NCBI GenBank assembly: GCA_963575745.1
Contig: CAUYUJ010020693.1
Span: 442,791 to 506,790, forward strand
Source of the DNA: Prorocentrum cordatum
Lineage: Eukaryota > Sar > Dinophyceae > Prorocentrales > Prorocentraceae
Length of the DNA stretch: 64,000 nucleotides
Reading direction: 5' to 3'
Both the position numbers and the translations under genes were made by a program. The notes beneath the pieces were generated by a model. The model had not been told where the DNA came from. It worked only from the letters and a program-made list of their open reading frames with translations, and ran no database searches. Shown here piece after piece: positions 45,118 through 53,078 of this stretch; the stretch's first letter is position 1, and the number at the start of each line of letters is the position of its first letter.

Positions 45118-46840
45118 CATCGATGGGGTCCACACCGACCCAGTGACCTACATCATGTTCCTCCTAAGCATGAAGTTCGAACGCCTGGAAGATGAGCGAC
45201 AGCTCACTTCCGGCACACAACTCATCGACTTCCACGTGCCTCACGGGGAACGAATCGATGTCACCCTTACCCGATTCGAAATGGCCCGACTTGAGGCACA
45301 GTCTAAGGGATTCGATGTTCCCAACTTCCAACTGCTAACCACTATCCTATTCCGCGCCTTAGGCGTCGGCAACCAGCGAGCCATGCAACTCTTACAGCCA
45401 CTAAATCACCAAATGCCCCGAACACAACAACAGTATGATGAGTTGCTGGAGAGGATGCGTTCGATAGGCCACCTATCCGAACGGTCTCCTGGCAACATAG
45501 GATCTGTGTTTGGAAGGGGAAGGGGATCTGGTAGTGGAAATTTCTACACTACCTTGACCACTGAAGCCCAGCCTGGAAACGGGCCCTCAAGCATATGGGC
45601 CGATGACCCAGGAGAATCCACTGCTTTATTAGCAGGGGATCGATCACAACCAAGCTTGGCAACCAGCCCTCCTTCTAGAGAACCACAACCACACCGCTCG
45701 TTATGGGGGGAATCAAATCCCCTAACCGACGGTGTATCCACCTATTTAGGAGACGAAGATTTCGACTCCGGCACCGACACAGACACTATATCATCGGATG
45801 GTGTTGAAACTCTAGATTGGTCAGATATCATGAATATGGATAACGACAGTCAGCGTGCTGAGCATTTATTCTGGCTGTTACAACAGGCTAAACGAAGGTG
45901 GAGGAGGTTCACACGAAAACCAGTGCGTCGTGTTAGAAGGAGGATACGCAGAAGTGTTAAAGGAAAGGGTAAAGGCAAGCGTGGTCGTCGGAGGTTGAAC
46001 GGGCGAGGTATCGCGGCATTTCTCCAGAGGCTCTCAGATGAACAACATGATGAGATATTATTTGGGGGAAAAGGCCGTGGTAAAGGCCGTAGAGAGACCT
46101 CAGGTAAAGGCAAAGGTAGGCGGGGAAACCCGCGAGGTAGAGACGGCCAGGTTCTCAAATGCCATGAATGTGGTAGTTCCGATCATCTTGTGCGAGATTG
46201 TCCAGCGAAGGGAAATGGAAAGGGCATGTCGTCCGAAGTCCATTTTGGCTCAAGTGCACCATCCATTGAATATCTGAGCCTCCAGGACTTTGAGGCTATG
46301 GAACAGGTATTTTTCACTTGGGTTGTTGGCGTGGACAACGTCGACGAGCTCGAGGGGTATGGTCATGGATTGTACGCGTACTACCTCGAGTACGTCCGCC
46401 GGTTCGTCACGGGCAGTAACGAACTCACTCCCGTGGAACACGGTACGCTTGGAAACGAGCCTCTTTCTTTCTTCGACTGGATGTTCGGGGACCCAGGCAA
46501 CATCATGGCCTACGAGAGCGACGACGAGGACACCACTATAGAGGCTTCGCCTTCCGAGGTTCAACGGAACCTCGAACCTCCGCCCGAAATCCCGCCTGGA
46601 AACAGGCCTTCTTTGATGGGAGAATATCCCCAGACCACTGAAGACTTAATTGAAATGGAGTCTCAGGCATTTGTTCAGGCCTTCATTGCAGGCGAACCAG
46701 ATATTCCGTTTATACCTCCTGGTTCGCTTGCTCCAGGCGAATATGGACCACGTACCCTTTTGCAGACCCTCATGAGGATGCATGAGATACTTACAATTGG
46801 TATCCTGAGAGTCAAGAACATATCGAAGCTGACATCATGA
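45080..46840 (+). CDS. Gag, C-terminal part with zinc knuckle (frame 2)
   Basis: Open from 45080. The alignable part starts about YGADIDGV (45107 onward) and continues the Gag domain begun in frame 1 (DPVTYIMFLL, FERLEDERQLTSGTQLIDF, LLQPLNHQMP). An acidic linker follows, then a very basic K/R/G region (about 45950-46140), then a CCHC zinc knuckle at 46160-46201 (C-x2-C-x4-H-x4-C: CHECGSSDHLVRDC). The zinc knuckle would bind the element RNA. After the knuckle there is a spliced-leader-like sequence (46232-46254) in the coding frame and about 190 further residues of unknown role. The stop overlaps the next start as ATGA at 46837-46840. Confidence 0.85.
   Translation, partial: GYRLTLYINYGADIDGVHTDPVTYIMFLLSMKFERLEDERQLTSGTQLIDFHVPHGERIDVTLTRFEMARLEAQSKGFDVPNFQLLTTILFRALGVGNQRAMQLLQPLNHQMPRTQQQYDELLERMRSIGHLSERSPGNIGSVFGRGRGSGSGNFYTTLTTEAQPGNGPSSIWADDPGESTALLAGDRSQPSLATSPPSREPQPHRSLWGESNPLTDGVSTYLGDEDFDSGTDTDTISSDGVETLDWSDIMNMDNDSQRAEHLFWLLQQAKRRWRRFTRKPVRRVRRRIRRSVKGKGKGKRGRRRLNGRGIAAFLQRLSDEQHDEILFGGKGRGKGRRETSGKGKGRRGNPRGRDGQVLKCHECGSSDHLVRDCPAKGNGKGMSSEVHFGSSAPSIEYLSLQDFEAMEQVFFTWVVGVDNVDELEGYGHGLYAYYLEYVRRFVTGSNELTPVEHGTLGNEPLSFFDWMFGDPGNIMAYESDDEDTTIEASPSEVQRNLEPPPEIPPGNRPSLMGEYPQTTEDLIEMESQAFVQAFIAGEPDIPFIPPGSLAPGEYGPRTLLQTLMRMHEILTIGILRVKNISKLTS
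46232..46254 (+). other. Dinoflagellate spliced-leader relic inside gag
   Basis: Bases 46240-46254 read CCATTTTGGCTCAAG, the last 15 nt of the conserved 22-nt dinoflagellate spliced leader. The preceding TCCGAAGT matches the leader's start with one substitution and one extra base. The sequence is read in frame as EVHFGSS. A chance 15-base match in a 16-kb element is very unlikely. Genomic leader relics are known from re-integrated trans-spliced mRNAs in dinoflagellates. Here the relic has become part of a coding region. Confidence 0.75.
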
Positions 46841-49800
46841 CAGAACAGGATAATGATGCTTGCGGTAGTTCAGAGCTAATTTTGGCAGCTCTGACTCTCA
46901 TTGACAGCGTGTATCCTCAGGAAGTGCAGAGACACTTGATATACTCCCGTGGTAGATGGCGTCGTGCTCTGGAAATGGCGATGGCTATGCGCGGCCATGA
47001 TCTTCCTCCGCCAGGATGGGGTCTCCAGGCGGTGGGAATGAGGCCAAACCATACGGCCATGCGTAACATTGCTGGGCAGCCTATGCTCGGCGACGAGCCT
47101 GAGCCGACAACAATGCCTCCTACTCCGGGACAGCCGAGCGACGCCCAGACGCCGGCTATGCAGGGAAACCTGCCTGTACCAGATACGCCAATGGCCATCA
47201 TCATCGGTAGTTCGACATCAGAAGAAGTAGAAGGCGATGGTTGCGGGTTAGATGAGGATGACGTCACCATCCTCATGATGGACGTGAATTGTGAGGAAGA
47301 GGTTGACTTCGATCCTGACGAGTCTGAATCATCATCACCATCGGCACAAGTACCATTTGCGCCGAGCTCCACCCAGCAGGGAGACCTGCCCCCATCGGAC
47401 GATCCATCTGGGATCGCACAGGGGCCTCCTCAGGCACCTCCACCGGGTGCCGCTCCTGCTGCTTCGGCAGTTTCTTCTGCTGAGAACACCAGAAGGTCTC
47501 GTTCCCATACGCGCGTCAGAGAAGAGCCGCATCCACAGGCTCGACTTCCTCGTGAGTGGAGGCAGGCTGGCCCAAAAGAACACGCTCTCAGGAGAGGTGG
47601 CCAGCTACTTCCGTACAACGACCCAAGACGCCGAAAAGGGGGACACTCGGCCTTCGGCAAGGGCAACCCTGCCTATAGGGACAGTGATGGCAAGGCCATC
47701 CGCGGAGGCTATCAGCCTGCAACAAATATCCGCCGCCCTGAAATTCAAGGAGCGCGGACTCAGTTGCGAGACATTATCGCGGCGCGCAAGCAGTATAGGC
47801 CTCACGCAGCATGCGGACCTTGTTCCCAGCCGTTCCAGAATCACAGGCCAGGATGCCCCGTAGGCAACAACGAAGGCCTGAGCCCCAACAGGGGCAATAC
47901 CCCTCCTAAAGAGGGCCATCCGCCACTTATCCCGATGACGCAGGACGAGATCGCGGAAGTGAATCATCGTCTCGGGATCTTGAGCCACTTGGATCCGAAA
48001 GAAGAAGAAAAGCCTACCCCGGTTCCAAGGGGACTGGTAGCCATGACCCAGGAAGAAAAAGACACGCTTTTCAGTCTTCCTAGTATGCGAGGAAACTCGC
48101 CTGGCGTCTCTAGCCAGTCCCAACAACCGGAACCGACAATCAAGGATGAGATAAAGGCTCAACATGTGGCGGAGGATGAGGAGCGCATGCGGACAGCAGA
48201 AGACCGCACTCGCGAGGCAACTCGCAAGATGTTGGAAGATTCTAGTAAGATCTACATGAAGAGGGCTACGAAGCCCCCACTCCCACTAACTTCGAAGGCC
48301 AAGAGTGAACCCCCGACACCTAAGCCGTCCCCGGTGCCGAAACCGAAGACGAGCCCTCAGGGCCCTGGGCCAGACGCGCGTATGGAGGTGCCTCGATCTG
48401 CGACGCCGAAGCCGCCGATTGGCGCAACTCCTCCACAAGCGTTTGTGCCCAAGCAGCAACCTCAGGACCCTATGGAGGAACGAAGACGCCCGCTTAGTCG
48501 CAGCAATTCCATTGCGAAAAGGGCGGCAGCTTTCGAGCGCAGTGGGCATGCACCTGCGCCAGCTTCGCCTGTGGCGGCTCGTTCCAGGAGGTCCGATGAA
48601 GGAGCTATGTCGAGGGGTACCTGGGTGCCGAAGACCAGGGGCAGCGTCAGTCGCGCATCTCCGCGGGGAAAGCCGCCAGGCGCTGCCGCTGCAGCTTCCT
48701 CCTCTTCTGGAGCCGCAGCCTCTTCAGCAACAGAGGTTCCGATGCGGGGAAACCCGCCAGTGGTTCAGCTGCACCACCCAGGTGACACGTCCTTCGCCAG
48801 TGGGACTCCAAATGTGATCAGGGATAGACTTGCACTTCGGAAGCTCCCACCGATACGTTCGGTGGATGAGACATTCATGAAGGAATTCAGGAAAGCTGGA
48901 ATCCTTCCCACATCCAACGATATTCTCAAACAGCTGAGCAAAGCTCTCAGCAGGATATGCAGACATGCGCCAGACAAGCAACACAATCCTGTGTGGCGCT
49001 TGGAATCTTTCGATGATCATGATGGTTGGGTTAACCTAGTGGAACTCATTGACCATTATCCGTGGAACACAGGTCAATCAAGACATGCTGGGTATAGCCC
49101 AAAGTATGACGAGGCCAAGGTCATCAACGAGCATCTATGCAGGCGCTCGGTTGACCAACTGGCAGCCATCATGATGGCAGTTGTTCATGTCCGTGAACCA
49201 GACGGAGAAGAAAAACAGCGCCTACAGTTCAAGGTGCTGATGCGGGACTCCGGAGAGCCCGCTATCTTCATCCGCGCCTCTCAGGGGCATTCATGGACAT
49301 TGAAAGTTCCATGGTCGCTGTACAGCTACATTGTACTGTGCGACCAACCTGCCGGGAGACCGGCCCCATACCCTGAAGTCGCCATGCATGGCACTCGATG
49401 GCATGCTTTCGAAGGTATTATGTGGCACGGCCTGTCCTGTAGACCTGAGCACAACACGAAGAAAAGGGGGACAGGCCGTTCGCACATTCACTTCGTGCCG
49501 ACAGTTCGCCGCCGTGCCGTGAACAATGGGTGGGACCCAGATTCAGACATCATCATCTTCGTAGATTGGCTTCAGGCCATACAAGATGGTATGAAGTTCT
49601 GTTGGTCCGATAACGGAGTCCTCTTGTCCGAGGGAGATAACGGTATCATTGAACCGTATTACATCTCTCATGTAGAGGATCTGACCACAGGAAGGCAATG
49701 GCGTAATCCAGAGTTTTTGGGGAGCCGCCATGCGCGAGTCTCTGTCGCAACGATGTCTGCTCCTGACAGGTGGGCTGACGTTGGTACTTCCAGCGTTAAG

Positions 49801-50370
49801 TACCAGTGGTCCCAAGACCAAGAGGGCGTCGACCCCCCCATGGTCTACCCCCACAGGGAAGTTGGGGACCACTACAGCCCTACCCAGCTGGGAAACCAGC
49901 CTGAGATCTTTCGGATCTTCATGATCACCGAGAGTGAGGCCGGGAGCGCGGCTCCAAGCCGTGCCCCAAGCCAAGGGCCTAGAGCCGTGTCTTGGCAGGC
50001 CATTAGTACCTCGGACCTGGATCAGATCGCAGCCGCGCTGAACCCTGACCAGGTAGAACAGCTGGCGGACAGGTTATACCAACAGGATCCCTGGGCCGCA
50101 GGCCAGGGAGCAATGTCCGCTATGGCTACGAGAAGTCGTCAGGCCATGCAGGGAAACCTGCCTACAAGCGGACTTGCTCGGTTTGAACCAATGCATGGAA
50201 GCCCTACTCAGAGCATGCACACTCCAAGGGGCATGACTCCATTGGGCACATCACCGGCACAATCCCCATTCGGGACACCTGTCCGCCCTGCCGCAAACGG
50301 CGCACTTATGGAGAGGATAGCTGCGGCTAGGGCTGATCACAGCACAGCCCTCCAACGGGCTGTGCTGTGA
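46837..50370 (+). CDS. Retrotransposon protein with KptA/Tpt1-like RNA 2'-phosphotransferase domain
   Basis: 1,177 residues, ATG overlapping the gag stop. Residues 1-650 are low-complexity (Pro, Ser, acidic and basic patches). Residues ~660-960 match the KptA/Tpt1 family: LSKALSRICRH (R709, H710), DGWVNLVELI, IFIRASQGHSWTL (R813), HGTRWHAFEGIMWHGL, GRSHIHF (R881) and DIIIFVDWLQAIQDGMKF followed by NGVLL. The Arg-His-Arg-Arg catalytic set of Tpt1 is present, and the spacing of the last two (68) is like that of yeast Tpt1. About 55 extra residues lie between H710 and R813. Tpt1 enzymes remove a 2'-phosphate from RNA junctions using NAD+. What a retroelement would use it for is unknown. The stop lies inside a strong hairpin. 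Confidence 0.82.
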   Translation: MTEQDNDACGSSELILAALTLIDSVYPQEVQRHLIYSRGRWRRALEMAMAMRGHDLPPPGWGLQAVGMRPNHTAMRNIAGQPMLGDEPEPTTMPPTPGQPSDAQTPAMQGNLPVPDTPMAIIIGSSTSEEVEGDGCGLDEDDVTILMMDVNCEEEVDFDPDESESSSPSAQVPFAPSSTQQGDLPPSDDPSGIAQGPPQAPPPGAAPAASAVSSAENTRRSRSHTRVREEPHPQARLPREWRQAGPKEHALRRGGQLLPYNDPRRRKGGHSAFGKGNPAYRDSDGKAIRGGYQPATNIRRPEIQGARTQLRDIIAARKQYRPHAACGPCSQPFQNHRPGCPVGNNEGLSPNRGNTPPKEGHPPLIPMTQDEIAEVNHRLGILSHLDPKEEEKPTPVPRGLVAMTQEEKDTLFSLPSMRGNSPGVSSQSQQPEPTIKDEIKAQHVAEDEERMRTAEDRTREATRKMLEDSSKIYMKRATKPPLPLTSKAKSEPPTPKPSPVPKPKTSPQGPGPDARMEVPRSATPKPPIGATPPQAFVPKQQPQDPMEERRRPLSRSNSIAKRAAAFERSGHAPAPASPVAARSRRSDEGAMSRGTWVPKTRGSVSRASPRGKPPGAAAAASSSSGAAASSATEVPMRGNPPVVQLHHPGDTSFASGTPNVIRDRLALRKLPPIRSVDETFMKEFRKAGILPTSNDILKQLSKALSRICRHAPDKQHNPVWRLESFDDHDGWVNLVELIDHYPWNTGQSRHAGYSPKYDEAKVINEHLCRRSVDQLAAIMMAVVHVREPDGEEKQRLQFKVLMRDSGEPAIFIRASQGHSWTLKVPWSLYSYIVLCDQPAGRPAPYPEVAMHGTRWHAFEGIMWHGLSCRPEHNTKKRGTGRSHIHFVPTVRRRAVNNGWDPDSDIIIFVDWLQAIQDGMKFCWSDNGVLLSEGDNGIIEPYYISHVEDLTTGRQWRNPEFLGSRHARVSVATMSAPDRWADVGTSSVKYQWSQDQEGVDPPMVYPHREVGDHYSPTQLGNQPEIFRIFMITESEAGSAAPSRAPSQGPRAVSWQAISTSDLDQIAAALNPDQVEQLADRLYQQDPWAAGQGAMSAMATRSRQAMQGNLPTSGLARFEPMHGSPTQSMHTPRGMTPLGTSPAQSPFGTPVRPAANGALMERIAAARADHSTALQRAVL
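46871..46893 (+). other. Stem-loop just after the gag/phosphotransferase junction
   Basis: cagagct (46871-46877) and agctctg (46887-46893) pair perfectly around a 9-nt loop. A competing 9-bp pairing joins 46806-46814 (tgagagtca), upstream of the ATGA junction, to 46892-46900. Either could influence translation across the junction; this is inference. Confidence 0.4.
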
Positions 50371-50380
50371 TCAGCCCTAG
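50327..50380 (+). other. Perfect 24-bp stem-loop over the stop codon
   Basis: Bases 50327-50350 and 50357-50380 are perfect inverted complements around a 6-nt loop (TCCAAC). The TGA stop of the phosphotransferase frame (50368-50370) and the GTG that opens the next frame (50367) lie in the right arm. This is the strongest hairpin in the element. Confidence 0.95.
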
Positions 50381-51434
50381 CGTGCCGGGCTGTCCGCCCG
50401 GCACGCCAACGAGTCAGCAGGGAAACCTGCCTGGTACACCAAGCCACCACAGGGCGGGTGTACCTGACGACTATCGCTCAAGAGTGGCGGCCGCGGTGCA
50501 GCAGGTGCAGAACCATAATCTGCCTCACCCAAGTGGGCAGAGGTGGAGGCCAGCCTGGTCCTGGGAACCTGAGGGTCCCAACCCACGGGACCCTGCTCGG
50601 CAACGAGCCTTTATCCCGGCGTTCAACGCCCATCCGAGCATGTCTCAGGGCCAGAGGCCACCACCAACGCAGATGAATCCGCCATTATACCCTGACGGGT
50701 CAAGGGTTCCGAACAAATTTGTTCGTGAATTGGCGGATCAGATGCATAACCTCACTAATGTGCGCTGCAGCGACCATTCCATGTACCCGCACATGGCCTT
50801 TATGCCTTCACCAACATCACCAGAGGTGGTTGTTCAGCCCACTGCCCATTCAATATCGTCTGGCAGTAGGGGCGTGCCTGACTACATCAGGCAGACACAC
50901 CACACTCAGCAGGCATGTTTCAGGAGGAGGCAGGCGGTGCAAAGCGTACGGGATCAGTCACGTGCAGCTGCACTTGATGTGGTGAGGAACAGGGGCTCAC
51001 CTTTGCGAGGAAACTCGCCCGCCGTGACTCCTACCACTTCCATGCCAAACGTCGAAGTGCAGGAAGTGTTGAATCCAACGGGGACACCCCCATCAGCCTT
51101 CATGCCCTCCGAGACGGTATTGGAGAGGCAGCGGCGGGTATATCCCAGGATAGCAGACGTAGAAGTCTTCACTGGGATGGAAGATACCTGTGCGGTATGC
51201 CTCGAAGAATTTCAGCCCAGGGATAGCGTCTACCGCCTGAGGTGCAATCACCTATTCCACGAGGGATGCTGGAATTCTAATGTGGTGGGCCACGTCGCAA
51301 ATCAGCGTGAGGGAGATCCCCAGCAGCCACCATGTGCTATCTGTCGAGCACCTGGCATTATAGCATCATCCTTCCCATGGACCGGCTCCTTTAGTCAGAC
51401 TCCTGAGCAGTCAGCGAGAGAGCTTCGGGAGTGA
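50367..51434 (+). CDS. RING-H2 finger protein frame
   Basis: It is open in frame 3 and overlaps the preceding stop as GTGA. Whether it is a separate protein (GTG or a later ATG) or reached by a -1 shift is unclear. Most of it is Pro/Gln-rich. Near the C-terminus is a RING-H2 finger: C275-x2-C278, RLRCNHLFHEGC, ending C323-AI-C326. RING-H2 domains usually recruit ubiquitin-conjugating enzymes, so this could be an E3 ligase. Such a domain is not a standard part of Copia elements. The frame ends in TGA at 51432-51434 and continues open in the same frame after it. Confidence 0.75.
   Translation: MISPSVPGCPPGTPTSQQGNLPGTPSHHRAGVPDDYRSRVAAAVQQVQNHNLPHPSGQRWRPAWSWEPEGPNPRDPARQRAFIPAFNAHPSMSQGQRPPPTQMNPPLYPDGSRVPNKFVRELADQMHNLTNVRCSDHSMYPHMAFMPSPTSPEVVVQPTAHSISSGSRGVPDYIRQTHHTQQACFRRRQAVQSVRDQSRAAALDVVRNRGSPLRGNSPAVTPTTSMPNVEVQEVLNPTGTPPSAFMPSETVLERQRRVYPRIADVEVFTGMEDTCAVCLEEFQPRDSVYRLRCNHLFHEGCWNSNVVGHVANQREGDPQQPPCAICRAPGIIASSFPWTGSFSQTPEQSARELRE
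50381..50405 (+). other. Second perfect stem-loop, abutting the first
   Basis: cgtgccgggc (50381-50390) pairs with gcccggcacg (50396-50405) around TGTCC. It starts on the base after the 24-bp stem ends, so the two would stack coaxially. Confidence 0.9.
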
Positions 51435-51444
51435 AGGAGCATGG
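51376..51444 (+). other. Nested stem-loop around an in-frame TGA
   Basis: gctcctt (51385-51391) pairs with aaggagc (51434-51440), and ccat (51376-51379) with atgg (51441-51444). Inside, actcctga (51399-51406) pairs with tcgggagt (51425-51432) with one G-U pair. The TGA at 51432-51434 and the ATG at 51441 of the next frame lie at the base of the structure. Modest evidence. Confidence 0.45.
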
Positions 51445-53078
51445 TGGAGGAGATGACGTCCAGGATGCTAGCTATGCAGACAGTTCCGTCACAACAGCAG
51501 GGATACCTGCCTGAAGAGGTAAGGCCGCCTATGGAAACGGGATATTTTGATCAGCTTATCCCGATGACGGCGCCTCAGCAGGGAAACCTGCATGATACTC
51601 CTCAGATGTCTCCCCAGAGTGGAGGCGAGGCTGAGATGTCACTGGGCCCTGATCAGCTGCGCGAGTTGCGTGTACGACATTTCCAGAATCAGATGGATAA
51701 TACGCACACAACATTTATGCTAGATGCCAATAATCCTGAAACTGATAGTCCGTCGTTAGACCTATCAGAATCCTCAGCGGCGTCAGCAGCAACAGCAGCC
51801 AGGGCCGTCAACATCTCAGCGACGAATGAGGAGTTCGAGGAGTGGCTGCGGTACCGGGATCACGTCACGAACGAGGGGCTGCAAGACATCGCCCTTCACT
51901 CGTACCTAACGCTGATAAGGCGCACTACCCGCGAGCAGTATATGAGCATACGTGATGAGTATGCCAACTGGCGGGAGGAGCGTGGTGATCACGCCCAGCA
52001 CGTGTCGTACTTCCAGTACATTGACCTGGCACGCATGGCCGAGAGCGAGTCGCATGCCAGTGTCGTGCGGGGTAACACGCCAGGGAGTGCGACTGTGCCG
52101 CGGGGAAACCCGCCTACCGACACAGCCGACACTTCAGAAACTGTGCACATCAAGCAGCCGAGTAAGACGTTCTTGGATGATGGCGGTAATTCCATACTCA
52201 TTGACGTCGGTTCGAAGAACACGAGCCGTAAGTTCGTCCAGGCTGCCGAGGCACATGGCCGTACTTGTACGTTCGAGCCCCGCTCTCGCTTGAATATCAA
52301 CGGAGTGGGAGAAGGGTCGGCCCCAGCGGATACCGTGGGCACATTCAGTATTGCCTGCGAGTACCAGGGGTCGGCCCAACTCGATTCATACAAGACGAAC
52401 ATTGTGTCAGGCTGTGGTAAGGACCTGCCAGCCATCCTAGGTCTCGATAGTATGCAGGACAAACGCACGATCATCGTGCTTGAACGAGGCCAGGAAAAGC
52501 TGATATTCCCTGGTAAGGGGCAGGTCAAAATGGAGCTCCCAGAAGGCTCCAAAATCATGCCGACGACAAAGTTGCCGTCAGGGCATCTGTCGATCAGGTG
52601 TGATTGTTTTGGAGCTGCGGGGCAACCCGCCTCGAGCTCAAGCAGCACGTCCTTCCAGACAGTGCTGACAGGCGAGCCGACCCCAGCGCAGGGGCGCAAT
52701 CAATTGCAGGGAAACCTGCCCCAGGGGTTGATGGAGACGCTCGCCAAGGCCACCATGCGAGGCGACAACATCGACGATCTCGAGACGTTCGATTGTTTTG
52801 TTGCCAGGACACTGGCCCTGCATGGTGGTAGTGTACCCATGGACGCTGTGCAGTCCCGCCGTAAGATAGTGATGGGATACACTAATCGTGAATTGCATAC
52901 GGTCAGCGACGCTAGGTCCAAAGGCGTGCTGAAACAGCTGATGGATAATCCATCGATGCTGACAGCATTTGCGGAGCAATCCGCCTCTGAGGCCACCGCG
53001 CGCTGCAGTGCTGAGCTCCAGCATCTGAGGGAAGCCCAGATGCTGGCAGATATTGTAGGCACATCTTCTTCATCTTGA
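51441..53078 (+). CDS. Retropepsin-like protease frame
   Basis: Same frame as the RING protein, separated from it by one TGA and two codons. After a 230-residue N-terminal region it contains NSILIDVGSKNTS, which fits the D-x-G-S/T active site of retropepsins as found in divergent protist Copia proteases, and further on LPAILGLDSM, the second conserved patch (hydrophobic-hydrophobic-G). Such proteases act as dimers and cut Gag and Pol. The C-terminal 180 residues are of unknown role. It ends at TGA 53076-53078, and the same frame is open again immediately after. Confidence 0.75.
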   Translation: MVEEMTSRMLAMQTVPSQQQGYLPEEVRPPMETGYFDQLIPMTAPQQGNLHDTPQMSPQSGGEAEMSLGPDQLRELRVRHFQNQMDNTHTTFMLDANNPETDSPSLDLSESSAASAATAARAVNISATNEEFEEWLRYRDHVTNEGLQDIALHSYLTLIRRTTREQYMSIRDEYANWREERGDHAQHVSYFQYIDLARMAESESHASVVRGNTPGSATVPRGNPPTDTADTSETVHIKQPSKTFLDDGGNSILIDVGSKNTSRKFVQAAEAHGRTCTFEPRSRLNINGVGEGSAPADTVGTFSIACEYQGSAQLDSYKTNIVSGCGKDLPAILGLDSMQDKRTIIVLERGQEKLIFPGKGQVKMELPEGSKIMPTTKLPSGHLSIRCDCFGAAGQPASSSSSTSFQTVLTGEPTPAQGRNQLQGNLPQGLMETLAKATMRGDNIDDLETFDCFVARTLALHGGSVPMDAVQSRRKIVMGYTNRELHTVSDARSKGVLKQLMDNPSMLTAFAEQSASEATARCSAELQHLREAQMLADIVGTSSSS

